A stretch of DNA of 15,959 nucleotides from Acidimicrobiaceae bacterium (GCA_002714485.1 PAXM01000056.1:3609-19567), one strand, 5' to 3'; shown: positions 1 through 7,895, numbered from the stretch's first letter. Numbers and translations: made by a program. The notes: generated from the letters alone by a model not told the origin.

Positions 1-1
1 G

Positions 2-211
2 GCCATCGCCACCTCGATGGCTAAGGCCGGGGCGGGCGAGTGTCAACAGCGCTGTGTTCAAGATGGCCTTCAACTTTTCGGTGGGATCGGCTATACGTGG
101 GAACACGAGCTCCAGTTGTTCCTGCGCCGGGCCAAGGTCGGGGAACTGCATTTTGGAAGTAGTTCGAGTCATCGACGCATAATCGCTCGGTGCGCAATGA
201 GCGCATCCTGA
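2..211 (+). CDS. Acyl-CoA dehydrogenase, C-terminal fragment (5' end outside window)
   Basis: The reading frame is open from the window edge and ends at TGA 209-211, so only about the last 69 residues are seen. They hold the acyl-CoA dehydrogenase C-terminal signature QLFGGIGYTWEHELQLFLRR, the helix-and-loop that closes over FAD and helps form the tetramer in this family. The enzyme oxidises an acyl-CoA to the 2,3-enoyl-CoA and passes electrons to electron-transfer flavoprotein. Which acyl-CoA it uses cannot be read from this fragment. The catalytic glutamate lies upstream and is not visible. The SDR begins 19 bases downstream on the same strand, so the two are probably cotranscribed. The tail after the signature (SSSSHRRIIARCAMSAS) is unremarkable. 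Confidence 0.9.
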   Translation, partial: AIATSMAKAGAGECQQRCVQDGLQLFGGIGYTWEHELQLFLRRAKVGELHFGSSSSHRRIIARCAMSAS

Positions 212-230
212 TCAGACAGGGAGAATCGAA

Positions 231-1049
231 ATGGACGATGTCCTCGGCTACGAAGGCAAGAAGGTCCTGGTCACCGGTGCGGCATCGGGCATGGGGGCGG
301 CTACTGCGTCGATCCTCTCTGAGCTGGGTGCTGAGGTCCACGGCCTAGACATCCAAGACGGCAACGGATCACTGGACAACTTCCATCGGTGCGACCTTGG
401 AGACCCTGAGGCCATCGACTCTGTGGTGGAGGCAGTCGGTGGGCCCATTGACAGTCTGTTCAACTGCGCCGGACTTCCCACCACGGCGCCCGACCGTCAG
501 GTGATGCTGGTCAACTTCTGCGGACATCGGCACCTCACCGAATTGGTCATCCCGTTGATGGTTCCGGGGGGATCCATTGCTTTCATCTCATCGGTGGCTG
601 GGATGGGCTGGATCGCCAACGCGGCATCCATGTTGGCCTTCGTGGCCGAACCGGACTTCCCGGGAGGGGAGGCCTGGTTGGATGCCAACCCCGAACCATG
701 GACGGCCAACGGCTACGCGTGCTCAAAGGAGGCCATAAACGCCTACGTGGCCTGGAGGGGCTTCCAACTCGCCTCGGAGGGAATACGACTCAACAGTTTG
801 AACCCCGGGCCCACCGACACGCCGATGATGCCGTCGTTCATTGAGTCGCAAGGTCAGGAGTTCTTCGATAATTTTCCCAAGCCCATCGGCCGCAATTCAA
901 CGGCCGAGGAACAGGCCTGGTGCCTGGTGATGCTGAACAGTCCGCGTTCCAGCTATGTGGTCGCCACGTCGGTCTTCGCCGATGGTGGCTTCACTGGGGG
1001 CCTGTTTACCGGTGGCATCGACCCGACGGTGCTCATGCCACAGGAGTAG
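231..1049 (+). CDS. SDR-family oxidoreductase, 3-alpha-hydroxysteroid dehydrogenase (HsdA)-like
   Basis: A 272-residue short-chain dehydrogenase/reductase that should interconvert a secondary alcohol and a ketone. The cofactor loop TGAASGMG is at residues 15-22. Asp40 at the end of the second strand suggests NAD(H) rather than NADP(H). NCAG is at 78-81, the catalytic Ser in ISSVAG at 119-124 (probably Ser121), Tyr162 and Lys166 in YACSK, the PG turn at 192-193 and DGG near the C-terminus. The Ser-Tyr distance is 41 residues instead of the usual 13 or so. As I recall, the Comamonas HsdA 3-alpha-hydroxysteroid dehydrogenase/carbonyl reductase has the same spacing (Ser114, Tyr155), and it also carries CAG in place of NNAG. 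A GGGAG site sits about 7 bases before the ATG. It follows the acyl-CoA dehydrogenase closely and its end faces the CoA-transferase end 28 bases away. A steroid substrate is not proven; another cyclic alcohol would fit. Confidence 0.88.
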   Translation: MDDVLGYEGKKVLVTGAASGMGAATASILSELGAEVHGLDIQDGNGSLDNFHRCDLGDPEAIDSVVEAVGGPIDSLFNCAGLPTTAPDRQVMLVNFCGHRHLTELVIPLMVPGGSIAFISSVAGMGWIANAASMLAFVAEPDFPGGEAWLDANPEPWTANGYACSKEAINAYVAWRGFQLASEGIRLNSLNPGPTDTPMMPSFIESQGQEFFDNFPKPIGRNSTAEEQAWCLVMLNSPRSSYVVATSVFADGGFTGGLFTGGIDPTVLMPQE

Positions 1050-1077
1050 GACCGATGGCCGGCCCGGGGCTCGGCAA

Positions 1078-2298
1078 CTAGAGAATGGCGCCGCTCTCCT
1101 TCATCGCTGCCAGTTCATCCCAACTGATTCCCAGTTCGTTGAGCAGCACCTCGGTGTGCTCGCCCAGTTCGGGGGCCCGTTCGACGCCTACCGGAGTCTC
1201 GTCGAACTGTGCCGGACTGGCCACCAACTGCACCTGGTCGCCGTTGGCGGCTTCCATGGTTGGGAGATAACCGTTGGCCATTGTCTGGACATCTTCGTAG
1301 AGCTCGGTGAGGGTCTGGAAGGGAGTCCAGACGCCAGAGAAGTCCTCGAGCCGTTCCCTCCAGTACTCCAGAGTTTGGGAGCCGAATGCCTCGTCGAGTT
1401 GGGCGATGCACTCGCTGGTGTTCTCAGCCCGAACCGTCGAATCGGCGAACTTCGGGTCGGTTGCCAGATCCGGTCGGTCTAGCCGTTCGCAGAGGTCGTC
1501 CCAGTGCTTGTCTGACTGAAGGAGGATCAGGCTTATGAACCGGTCGTCAGAAGTCCGATAGGTGTTCACGCCCGGGTTCGGGATCTGGGTGCGATCTCCA
1601 GCCGGTAGTCGACCGAACCCAAACAACTTGGCTGCCACTACAAGCGGTGAGACCTGCCACATCGCGGTGGCTAGCAACGAGACGTCGATCACGCTGGGCT
1701 CGCCTGTACGTTCTCGTTTCACCAGTGCTGTCGAGACAGCTCCGGCTATGGCTAGGCCCCCCATCACGTCTCCGAATGCCGGCGACGGTTGACCCTGGGG
1801 CCAGCCGTCTGGTCCCTCGGGGAAGACAGCACTCAACCCGCCCCGGGCCCAGAACGACGCCCCGTCGTATCCGCCCTTCTCGGCGTCAGGGCCCTTCGGC
1901 CCCTGGCCGGAACCTCGGGCAATGATGAGGTTGGGGTTCCTCTCCCGGAGGTCGTCTACGTCGATTCCCAGCCGGTGCCGGATCGAGGGCAGATAGTTGG
2001 TCAGGAACACGTCAGCCGTTTCGATGACCTTCATGAACGCTTCGTGGCCGTCAGGATCGGCCACGTTGATGGCCAGGGACCGCTTGCCTCGGTTCGGTTG
2101 CTCGACCATGAAATTGACACCCCCAGCGCCTCCGGGTAGAAGGCCGGACGAAATCAACCCGCGCTGGGGGTCACCTCCATCGGGGCTCTCGACCTTGAGG
2201 ACGTCAGCCCCCCAGTCGACTAACACTGAGGCGGCCGACGGGACGAACATCCAGCTAGCCATCTCGACGACTCGAATACCTTCCAGTGGACCGGACAT
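1078..2298 (-). CDS. CaiB/BaiF family (class III) CoA-transferase
   Basis: A 406-residue class III CoA-transferase, which moves CoA from an acyl-CoA donor to a free carboxylic acid and so activates substrates for beta-oxidation. The N-terminus (GPLEGIRVVEMASWMFVPSA) and the following LVDWGADVLKVE segment are typical of the family. Next come NRGKRSLAINV (69-79), LTNYLPS near 99-105, and GGYDGASF with Asp145 at the position of the catalytic aspartate that forms the aspartyl-CoA thioester. The length is normal. The frame is open to 2370, but I place the start at ATG 2298, where homology begins. An earlier start would overlap the aldehyde dehydrogenase, and the upstream residues look like untranslated sequence. 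A GAGGAG site lies upstream, though about 13 bases away, which is long. It is the last gene of the minus-strand run, 53 bases after the aldehyde dehydrogenase. Confidence 0.92.
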   Translation of the reverse strand: MSGPLEGIRVVEMASWMFVPSAASVLVDWGADVLKVESPDGGDPQRGLISSGLLPGGAGGVNFMVEQPNRGKRSLAINVADPDGHEAFMKVIETADVFLTNYLPSIRHRLGIDVDDLRERNPNLIIARGSGQGPKGPDAEKGGYDGASFWARGGLSAVFPEGPDGWPQGQPSPAFGDVMGGLAIAGAVSTALVKRERTGEPSVIDVSLLATAMWQVSPLVVAAKLFGFGRLPAGDRTQIPNPGVNTYRTSDDRFISLILLQSDKHWDDLCERLDRPDLATDPKFADSTVRAENTSECIAQLDEAFGSQTLEYWRERLEDFSGVWTPFQTLTELYEDVQTMANGYLPTMEAANGDQVQLVASPAQFDETPVGVERAPELGEHTEVLLNELGISWDELAAMKESGAIL

Positions 2299-2351
2299 AG
2301 TGTTTCCAGTTCTCCTCTTCTTGCCTGATAGTTCTTCGTGGGAGCCTTTGG

Positions 2352-3818
2352 TCAGCCTTCTGCTGGCCAACCCACAGTCTTGGTTTCCGTGAAGATCTCA
2401 AGTCCTTCTGTGCCGCACTGCCGGCCGAGGCCGGAACCCTTGTAGCCGCCGAACGGCGCGTCAGCTCCGTACCAGATTCCACCATTGATGCCAAGGGTGC
2501 CGGTCCGGATCCGACGGGCGACCGCCTTGGCCCGATCCAGGTCGCCAGAGGTGATCATGCCGCTGAGGCCGTAGGGCGACTCGTTGGCAATGCGCACTGC
2601 GTCATCATCGTCATCGAACCCGATTACCACCAGTACGGGACCGAAGATCTCCTCTTGGGCGATTGTCATGGTGTTGTCCACGTCGGCGAACAGGGTCGGC
2701 TCCACGTACCACCCCCGGTCGAAGTGGTTGGGACGGCCACCTCCGGACACCACGGTCGCCCCCTCGGCTCTTCCTTGCTGTATGTAGCCGAGCACACGCT
2801 CCTGCTGGCGGTGCGAGATCTGGGGGCCCTGGAGCACCGATAGGTCGGTCGGGTCGCCGTAAGCCCAACTCTCGAAGGCCGCACGGGCCATCTCGACCGC
2901 CTCGTCGTAACGGCTCCGGGGAACCAGTAGGCGGGTCGGAATGGCACACCCTTGGCCGCCATGCATGCAGCACACAGCTGATCCAGCCAGCGTGGCTTCC
3001 AGATCGGCGTCGTCGAGCACCAGATTGACCGACTTGCCACCCAGTTCCAGGAACACCCGTTTGAGGGTGGGAGCAGAGGCTTCCAGGATCCGCCTGCCGG
3101 TTGCCGTAGAACCCGTGAAGGCAACCATGTCGACCTCGGCCGATGTGGAGAGCACCTCGCCGACCAGATGGTCGGCCGAGGTGACGACATTCACTACCCC
3201 GGGCGGGATGTCGGTCTCTTCGGCGATCAGACGACCGAGCCGTGTTGCGTTCCAAGGGGTGTCTGGGGCGGGTTTGAGGATGCAGGTGTTGCCCATGGCC
3301 AGCAGTGGCCCCAACTTGTTGAGAATGATCTCTACTGGGAAATTCCACGGCACGATCACCCCGACCACACCTACCGGCTCTTTCCAAACTTCCCGCTCGG
3401 TCTGGTAACCCACACCCATGGCGTCTTTGGGGCCCAGTGATCGCGACCATTCGAACTCGTCGATCATGTCTCTGGGCCATCGCAGCGCTTCACGCAGCGG
3501 AGCGTCCAACTGGGGCCCGTAGGTGATCAGGGCCGGCGTTCCCGCCTCAGCGACCAATTCCTGTCGCAGGTCCTCCTGTTCGGATTCGATGGCTGTCTGG
3601 AGTTGGTCCAGGCAGGCCTTACGAGCCTCAGTGTCGGAGGCCCATCCAGTCGTTTCGAAGGCCCGACGGGCCGCGTCAACAGCCCGAGCCATGTCGGCCG
3701 GCGAACCGTCTGCCACCGGGCCGAGAACCTCCTCGGTCGCCGGGTTGACATTCTCGAAGGTGGCACCGCCCTCGGCGTCGACCAACCTCCCGTCGATCAG
3801 CATTCGGCTCTCGCCCAC
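2352..3818 (-). CDS. Aldehyde dehydrogenase family protein (NAD(P)+)
   Basis: A 488-residue aldehyde dehydrogenase that oxidises an aldehyde to the acid. From the GTG start, PWNF is at 157-160, LKPAP at 181-185, the nucleotide loop FTGSTATG at 234-241, the general-base Glu258 in LELGGKS, and the catalytic Cys291 in GQGCAIPTR. EEIFGPV follows later. At the place where NAD-specific enzymes often carry Glu (KPxE) there is Pro185, so cofactor choice is open. The frame extends to ATG 3947, but that would overlap the P450 gene. GTG 3818 has a near-perfect GGGAGGAG seven bases upstream, whereas ATG 3803 would leave 22 bases. The gene lies 34 bases after the P450 and 53 before the CoA-transferase, so oxidation of a P450-derived alcohol or aldehyde before CoA transfer is plausible. 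Confidence 0.93.
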   Translation of the reverse strand: MGESRMLIDGRLVDAEGGATFENVNPATEEVLGPVADGSPADMARAVDAARRAFETTGWASDTEARKACLDQLQTAIESEQEDLRQELVAEAGTPALITYGPQLDAPLREALRWPRDMIDEFEWSRSLGPKDAMGVGYQTEREVWKEPVGVVGVIVPWNFPVEIILNKLGPLLAMGNTCILKPAPDTPWNATRLGRLIAEETDIPPGVVNVVTSADHLVGEVLSTSAEVDMVAFTGSTATGRRILEASAPTLKRVFLELGGKSVNLVLDDADLEATLAGSAVCCMHGGQGCAIPTRLLVPRSRYDEAVEMARAAFESWAYGDPTDLSVLQGPQISHRQQERVLGYIQQGRAEGATVVSGGGRPNHFDRGWYVEPTLFADVDNTMTIAQEEIFGPVLVVIGFDDDDDAVRIANESPYGLSGMITSGDLDRAKAVARRIRTGTLGINGGIWYGADAPFGGYKGSGLGRQCGTEGLEIFTETKTVGWPAEG

Positions 3819-3825
3819 GGTAGAT

Positions 3826-3833
3826 CTCCTCCC
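3826..3833 (-). promoter_or_regulatory. Ribosome binding site deciding the aldehyde dehydrogenase start
   Basis: On the minus strand this reads GGGAGGAG, followed by seven bases and then GTG at 3818. It is the strongest Shine-Dalgarno match seen in the left half of the window and argues for the GTG rather than ATG 3803 or ATG 3947. Confidence 0.75.
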
Positions 3834-3852
3834 TCGCCCTTGTAGTGCCCGT

Positions 3853-5088
3853 CTACCAGACCAATGGGAGGTCGGCGATTTGGCGCAGACTCGGTGAAAC
3901 ATCGAGTTCGACGCCTTCAGGAACTCGGTACTCGGGGATTCGGGCATGCCACTCCTCGAGAACTACCCGCAACTCCATGCGGGCCAGGTGGGAACCTAGG
4001 CACCGGTGTACCCCGCCGCCGAAGGCCAGATGCTTGTTCACCCGACGGTCGATGTCCACCGACTCCGCCTCTACCCAGGCCCGTTCGTCGGTGTTGGCTG
4101 ATCCCAGAATCACTGATACCACCTCGTCGGCTGCGATCGGACAGCCTGAGAGTTCAGTGTCTCGGGTGGTGACCCGTACCACCGAGGTCACCGGGGTTTC
4201 CCAACGGAGCATTTCCTCAACTGCGCGCGGGATCACTGACGGATCCTCGGCCAAGCGACGCTGTTCGGCGGGGTGCAGCGCTAGGCGGGCCATCATGCAG
4301 TCCAGGGAGGCGGTCACCGTGTCGAGGCCGGCTAGGAAGAACAGGTAGCAGATGTCGACAACCTCTTCACGGGTCAGGCGCTGTCCGTCGACTTCAGCAT
4401 CAAGGAAACTGGAGATGAAGCAGTCCTGGGGCGCTTCCAGCCGTTCGTCGATGACTTCTTCGAGGACGGCGTAGATTCGAGCACCCGTGGCATCGACCAT
4501 GGCCGAGTGCTCCTCGGGGGTGCGGGCTTGTGGTCGGATGATTCCGTCTTTGAGGGCAATGAACTCAGTGGCTCGGGAAACCGGTAGACCTAGCAATTCC
4601 AGAAATACGGTAGAGGGGAGCGGCTCAGAGACTGCGGCGTGGAAGTTGCACCCCCCTGTGTCGGCCACGGTTTCCACGAGGTCGGAGACCAGTGCTCGGG
4701 TCCGATCCTCTAGGAGGGCTATCCGGCGTGGTGCGAACAGCGGATCGAGCAACTTCCGGTACTTGGCATGGTCCGGTGGATCAACTTGGAGGGGAATGAG
4801 CGGACGGACCTGGCCGATGTGTACAGCGTCGAACCTCGACGAGAAGATGTCGGGGTTTCGCAGGACGGTTACTACGTCGGCATGCCGACCCACGAGGTGA
4901 GCGTCGGCGTTGGCCCGTGAGGGAATCATCCCGGGCAGTGTCATTACTGGTCCGCTGTCCCGCAGCATCCGGTAGCCCGGTTGTGGGTGGCGATTGAACT
5001 CAGGATTATTCATCTGGAGGCCACCTTCGGCCTCCCCATTAAGGCCGATGTCGGCCTCGTGTTCCCTGTCGTCCGGGGCTCCCGTCAT
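3853..5088 (-). CDS. Cytochrome P450 (P450 A)
   Basis: A 411-residue soluble bacterial cytochrome P450 monooxygenase. The I-helix oxygen-binding motif AGLDT is at 253-257, the K-helix ExxR at 292-295 (EMLR), and the haem loop FGGGVHRCLG at 356-365 with Cys363 as the axial thiolate ligand. DPPDHAKYRKLLDPLF (103-118) is the common C-helix region. There is no membrane anchor. The ATG at 5088 has GGAGG a few bases upstream. A second ATG at residue 26 (5013) lacks an obvious advantage; the 25 residues before it are acidic and may be disordered. The ferredoxin gene ends only 12 bases upstream, so that ferredoxin is the likely electron donor. I do not assign a CYP family; the substrate is unknown, and the neighbours suggest a catabolic role rather than antibiotic synthesis. 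Confidence 0.95.
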   Translation of the reverse strand: MTGAPDDREHEADIGLNGEAEGGLQMNNPEFNRHPQPGYRMLRDSGPVMTLPGMIPSRANADAHLVGRHADVVTVLRNPDIFSSRFDAVHIGQVRPLIPLQVDPPDHAKYRKLLDPLFAPRRIALLEDRTRALVSDLVETVADTGGCNFHAAVSEPLPSTVFLELLGLPVSRATEFIALKDGIIRPQARTPEEHSAMVDATGARIYAVLEEVIDERLEAPQDCFISSFLDAEVDGQRLTREEVVDICYLFFLAGLDTVTASLDCMMARLALHPAEQRRLAEDPSVIPRAVEEMLRWETPVTSVVRVTTRDTELSGCPIAADEVVSVILGSANTDERAWVEAESVDIDRRVNKHLAFGGGVHRCLGSHLARMELRVVLEEWHARIPEYRVPEGVELDVSPSLRQIADLPLVW

Positions 5089-5100
5089 TCCGTCCTCCGA

Positions 5101-5295
5101 TCAGTCATCAATCAGGGAAATTGCATCTTCAGGACAGTTATCGGCTCCGAGGCGGGCTAACTCAGCCAGCCCCGGAGGCACCTTCGCGGTGACGACCATC
5201 CCGCGCCCGTCGTCATCGGCTGCAAATACGACGGGGGCGAGGACGTAGCAACGGCCGTGGCCCTGGCATCGTTCTTCGTCGAGACGTACTTGCAC
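5101..5295 (-). CDS. [3Fe-4S] ferredoxin, P450 redox partner
   Basis: A 64-residue small ferredoxin that should donate electrons to the adjacent P450. The cluster motif is CQGHGRC (Cys10, His13, Cys16) with a distant Cys54-Pro55 in NCPEDAI. With His in place of the second cysteine of a 4Fe site, this is the usual pattern of actinobacterial [3Fe-4S] P450 ferredoxins. Acidic residues in the middle (AADDDGRG) may form the partner surface. The start is GTG 5295. GTAGGG lies almost directly before it, so initiation is not well explained, and a short-leader transcript from the TATAAA upstream is possible. It lies 12 bases ahead of P450 A. No ferredoxin reductase gene is present in the window. Confidence 0.93.
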   Translation of the reverse strand: MQVRLDEERCQGHGRCYVLAPVVFAADDDGRGMVVTAKVPPGLAELARLGADNCPEDAISLIDD

Positions 5296-5329
5296 CCCTA
5301 CGGCTTAGCCCAATATCGGTTGATGGACA

Positions 5330-5345
5330 ATCGGGGGCACCCGAT
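5330..5345 (-). other. Perfect 6-bp hairpin upstream of the ferredoxin gene
   Basis: ATCGGG, a four-base loop and CCCGAT form a perfect stem. It lies in the 94-base gap between the interrupted amidohydrolase and the ferredoxin. On the minus strand no run of T follows, so it is a poor intrinsic terminator for the upstream gene. It could sit in the leader of a transcript starting at the nearby TATAAA. Function unknown. Confidence 0.35.
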
Positions 5346-5357
5346 AGGTCGATAGTT

Positions 5358-5363
5358 TTTATA
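5358..5363 (-). promoter_or_regulatory. Possible internal -10 box (TATAAA) ahead of ferredoxin-P450
   Basis: The minus strand reads TGTATAAAAAC here, an AT-rich island in GC-rich DNA, about 63 bases before the ferredoxin start. TATAAA matches five of six bases of the bacterial -10 consensus and is preceded by TG. No convincing -35 is seen at 16-18 bases. It would let the ferredoxin, P450, aldehyde dehydrogenase and CoA-transferase genes be expressed independently of the amidohydrolases. Confidence 0.3.
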
Positions 5364-5389
5364 CAGCCCTGCCGATCCCAGGAAGATAT

Positions 5390-6577
5390 TCAGGATTCCA
5401 GGTGGAGGAGTTCGCGAAGGTTGCCCCCCATGATGCGAGCCGTGTCCTTAGGAGAAAGTGACTCGGGGAGGTCATCTACGAAACTCACGGGGTTGCCCAG
5501 CCCCTCCGGGTGTGGGTAGTCGGACCCAAAGAGCAGACGCTCGGGCCCCATGATGTCCACCAGACCTTCCAGAGCGTCCTCCCAGAACGGGTTGACATAG
5601 ACGTTGCGGCGGAAGGCCTCTACGGGGTGTTCGCCGAACTCTTGAGGCATTTTCTTGTAGATCGACTCCAGTCCGTCAACTAGGGGCCTCACCCAGGTCC
5701 CGCCGTTTTCGATCGTGGCGATTCGCAGATCCGGGAATCGGCTAAAGGCACCATGGCAGACCATGGCGTTCATCATGTCGGTGATGGCCCGGTTGGCCAT
5801 GACGAGCGACCGGAAGGGATTGGGTTGGAAGGGCAAGAACTCGGTGGGTCCCTCCCAGATCGACACCAGGTTTGCGTAGCCGGAATCCGAAGAGTGCATG
5901 CCAACTAGAACACCTGCCTCCTGAACCCGGGCCCAGAACGGGTCGAACTCGGGAAGCCCCGGGGATCGAGGACCTCGGAGCCCCCAGGCTGGGGCAGGTC
6001 GGATCAGGATGCAGCGCACCCCGCGATCGAGACACCATTCCAGTTCGGCAATCGCCTTCTCAACGATAGGCAGGGTGATGATCGGTGTGGCAAATATCCG
6101 GTTCTGGTAGTCGAAGGTCCACTCATCGTGGATCCATTCGTTGAGAGAGTGGATTACCGCGTGCGTCAGGTCAGGGTCGTCCCGCATCCGCTCTTCTATG
6201 AGGCTGGCCAGGGTAGGGAACATGAGCGCCCCATCGAGACCCAACTCGTCCAGGTGGGGCAAGCGGGCTTCAGCAGTACGGGCCCATTCCGGGCATGGGA
6301 TTGGCGTACCGAAGATTTCCCGGAGGCTCTTGCCGTCCGGATTGCCACTCCGGTAGAACTCCTCCTGTGCGCCTGGCGGTGCCACAACTTCAAAAGTCGG
6401 ATTCGGGATGTACTCGGAGAGCTTTCCATTGATGGCAATCTTGGTTCTGCCGTTGACCTGCACATAGGTGATGGCCTTGCGGTGTTACGATGGGAGGTAT
6501 CGGGTGAAAGCCTCCTGGGTCTCATACATGTGGTTGTCGGCGTCGAAGACGGGACAATCAACGATCCTGTGCTGCAC
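5390..6577 (-). pseudogene. Amidohydrolase-2 family protein interrupted by an in-frame TAA at codon 31
   Basis: A TIM-barrel amidohydrolase of the ACMSD-like amidohydrolase-2 group, metal-dependent hydrolases or decarboxylases. The coding frame continues without shift from GTG 6577 to the stop at 5390, except for TAA at 6485-6487. The first 30 residues hold FDADNHMYE, the N-terminal metal-binding segment, and end in TRYLPS. After the TAA comes HRKAITYVQVNGRTKI and the rest of the barrel, including MHSSDSGY and FGSDYPHPEG with the C-terminal metal-ligand Asp. AAAGGTGA sits five bases before GTG 6577, and GTG 6586 is an alternative. Without readthrough the product could only restart at about GTG 6463 (357 residues) and would lack the metal segment. 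It lies 28 bases after its paralogue amidohydrolase 1. The TAA may be a genuine recent nonsense mutation or a sequencing or assembly error; all else looks intact. Confidence 0.8.
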
Positions 6578-6582
6578 GGTGG

Positions 6583-6590
6583 TCACCTTT
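6583..6590 (-). promoter_or_regulatory. Ribosome binding site for the interrupted amidohydrolase
   Basis: The minus strand reads AAAGGTGA, of which AAGGTGA follows the anti-Shine-Dalgarno complement closely, five bases before GTG 6577. It shows that the interrupted gene still has good initiation signals, and it favours GTG 6577 over the in-frame GTG 6586, which would lie inside it. Confidence 0.55.
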
Positions 6591-6605
6591 CGATCGGGGT
6601 AGCCA

Positions 6606-7895
6606 TCACTCCTCGGACTGGCTCGCTCGTTCAACAAAGTCCTGCAGGGACACATCCTTGGCCTCGCCATGGCGGCCGGTATCGCGCGAGCGGATCGACA
6701 CGTCATGGTCTCCCGCCTGGGCTCTTAGCGCCCCCACTGTGCAATCGGCCCGGTCGAACACCGCAAACGGGTCGTAGGAGAACCAGTCCATGGCATTGAG
6801 GTGCGTGATCCGGTTGATGTCGTCGTCTGATACGCCGGCGAAGACCTCCGAGAGTTCCTCAGGAGCAGTCGGCCAGTTCGAGTCAGAGTGCGGGTAGTCC
6901 ATCTCCCAACAGATGTTGTTGATTCCGATTTCGTTGCGGAGTATCACTCCAACAGGGTCGCTGATGAAACAGGTAAGGAAGTTGCGACGGAACACGTCGC
7001 TCGGCTTGAGGTCGCCAAAGTCCTGGCCGGTCCACAAGTGGTGCATGTCGTAGGTCTTGTCGGCACGGTCCATGAAATAGGGGACCCAACCCGTGCCTCC
7101 CTCCGAGAGGGCGATCCGGAGGTCGGGGTATCGGCGCGGAACAGTCGACCACAACAGGTCGGAAGCCGCCGTGGAGACGTTCATGGGTTGCATCTGGATC
7201 ATGACGTCCATTGGTGCGTCAGGGGCAGTTATCACTAGTTGGCCCGAGGATCCAAGGTGGATCGACAGCACTGTTTCACAGTCGACAAGAGCCTCCCAGA
7301 ACGGATTCCAGTATTCGTCGTGAAAACTGGGCTGACCAAGTGGCACGGGGTTTTCGGTGAAAGTCATTGAGTGGCAGCCCAGTTCGGCTACCCGCCGGAC
7401 CTCGGCCGCGCACTCCTCGGCTGACCAGATCATCGGTAGAGCCATGGGGATGAACCGCCCGGGATAGGAACCACACCATTCGTGGATGTGCCAATCGTTG
7501 TAGGCCCGGATGAGGGCAGCCGCGAATTCCTTATCTGGGTGGTCGGCAAATAGTCGACCGGCAAAGCCTGGAAACGATGGGAAGCACATCGACCCAAGTA
7601 CTCCGCCAGCGTCCATGTCCTTGATGCGCTCGTCGATGTCGTAGCACCCTGGTCGGATCTCCTCGAACGAGGTCGGCTCGATGCCGTATTCCTCCTTCGG
7701 GCGGCCAGCTACGGCATTAAGCCCGACGTTGGGGATTAACGCCCCATTGAACGTCCAGACGTCGTTGCCATCGTCGGTGTGGAGGAGCTTGGGTGCCTCG
7801 TCCCGCCACCGGTCAGCGAGGTGCTCGTCAAACATGTGCGGTGGCTCACAGAGGTGGTCATCCACGCTGACCAGGATCATGTCGTTCATTTCCAT
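6606..7895 (-). CDS. Amidohydrolase-2 family protein (amidohydrolase 1)
   Basis: A 429-residue metal-dependent TIM-barrel hydrolase of the amidohydrolase-2 (ACMSD/LigW-like) family. VSVDDHLCEP at residues 9-18 supplies the N-terminal metal site. Further on are WHIHEW, SIHLGSSG with a likely ligand His, ALSEGGTGWVPY, and WEMDYPHSDS with the conserved C-terminal Asp. The family includes decarboxylases and C-N or C-C hydrolases; the reaction here is not predictable. The frame opens at ATG 7922, but ATG 7895 has GAGGGGGAA a few bases upstream while 7922 has no site. ATGs at 7889 and 7880 are also possible. It heads the minus-strand run and is divergent from P450 B. The next gene is an interrupted paralogue sharing the GGT/NGGTWV and SDYPH/MDYPH segments. 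The last 60 or so residues (from FDRADCTVG) look like a loosely conserved tail. Confidence 0.9.
   Translation of the reverse strand: MEMNDMILVSVDDHLCEPPHMFDEHLADRWRDEAPKLLHTDDGNDVWTFNGALIPNVGLNAVAGRPKEEYGIEPTSFEEIRPGCYDIDERIKDMDAGGVLGSMCFPSFPGFAGRLFADHPDKEFAAALIRAYNDWHIHEWCGSYPGRFIPMALPMIWSAEECAAEVRRVAELGCHSMTFTENPVPLGQPSFHDEYWNPFWEALVDCETVLSIHLGSSGQLVITAPDAPMDVMIQMQPMNVSTAASDLLWSTVPRRYPDLRIALSEGGTGWVPYFMDRADKTYDMHHLWTGQDFGDLKPSDVFRRNFLTCFISDPVGVILRNEIGINNICWEMDYPHSDSNWPTAPEELSEVFAGVSDDDINRITHLNAMDWFSYDPFAVFDRADCTVGALRAQAGDHDVSIRSRDTGRHGEAKDVSLQDFVERASQSEE

Noticed and set aside
1050..1077. Bidirectional terminator between the SDR and the CoA-transferase
   Set aside because: GC-rich with a short palindrome (GGCCGGCC) but no loop-and-T structure on either strand.
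955..1482. 175-residue plus-strand open frame over the CoA-transferase
   Set aside because: No binding site or motif; it is the antisense shadow of the CoA-transferase and overlaps the SDR end.
2611..3480. 289-residue minus-strand open frame inside the aldehyde dehydrogenase
   Set aside because: It is Arg/Gly/His-rich out-of-frame sequence typical of high-GC shadows, and lies fully inside a gene with intact catalytic motifs.
6463..6490. Frameshift in the second amidohydrolase
   Set aside because: The segments before and after the break are in the same frame (6577, 6487 and 6463 differ by multiples of three), so it is a nonsense codon, not a shift.
6128..6799. 223-residue plus-strand open frame over the amidohydrolases
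   Set aside because: Antisense shadow with no motif, covering parts of two minus-strand genes.
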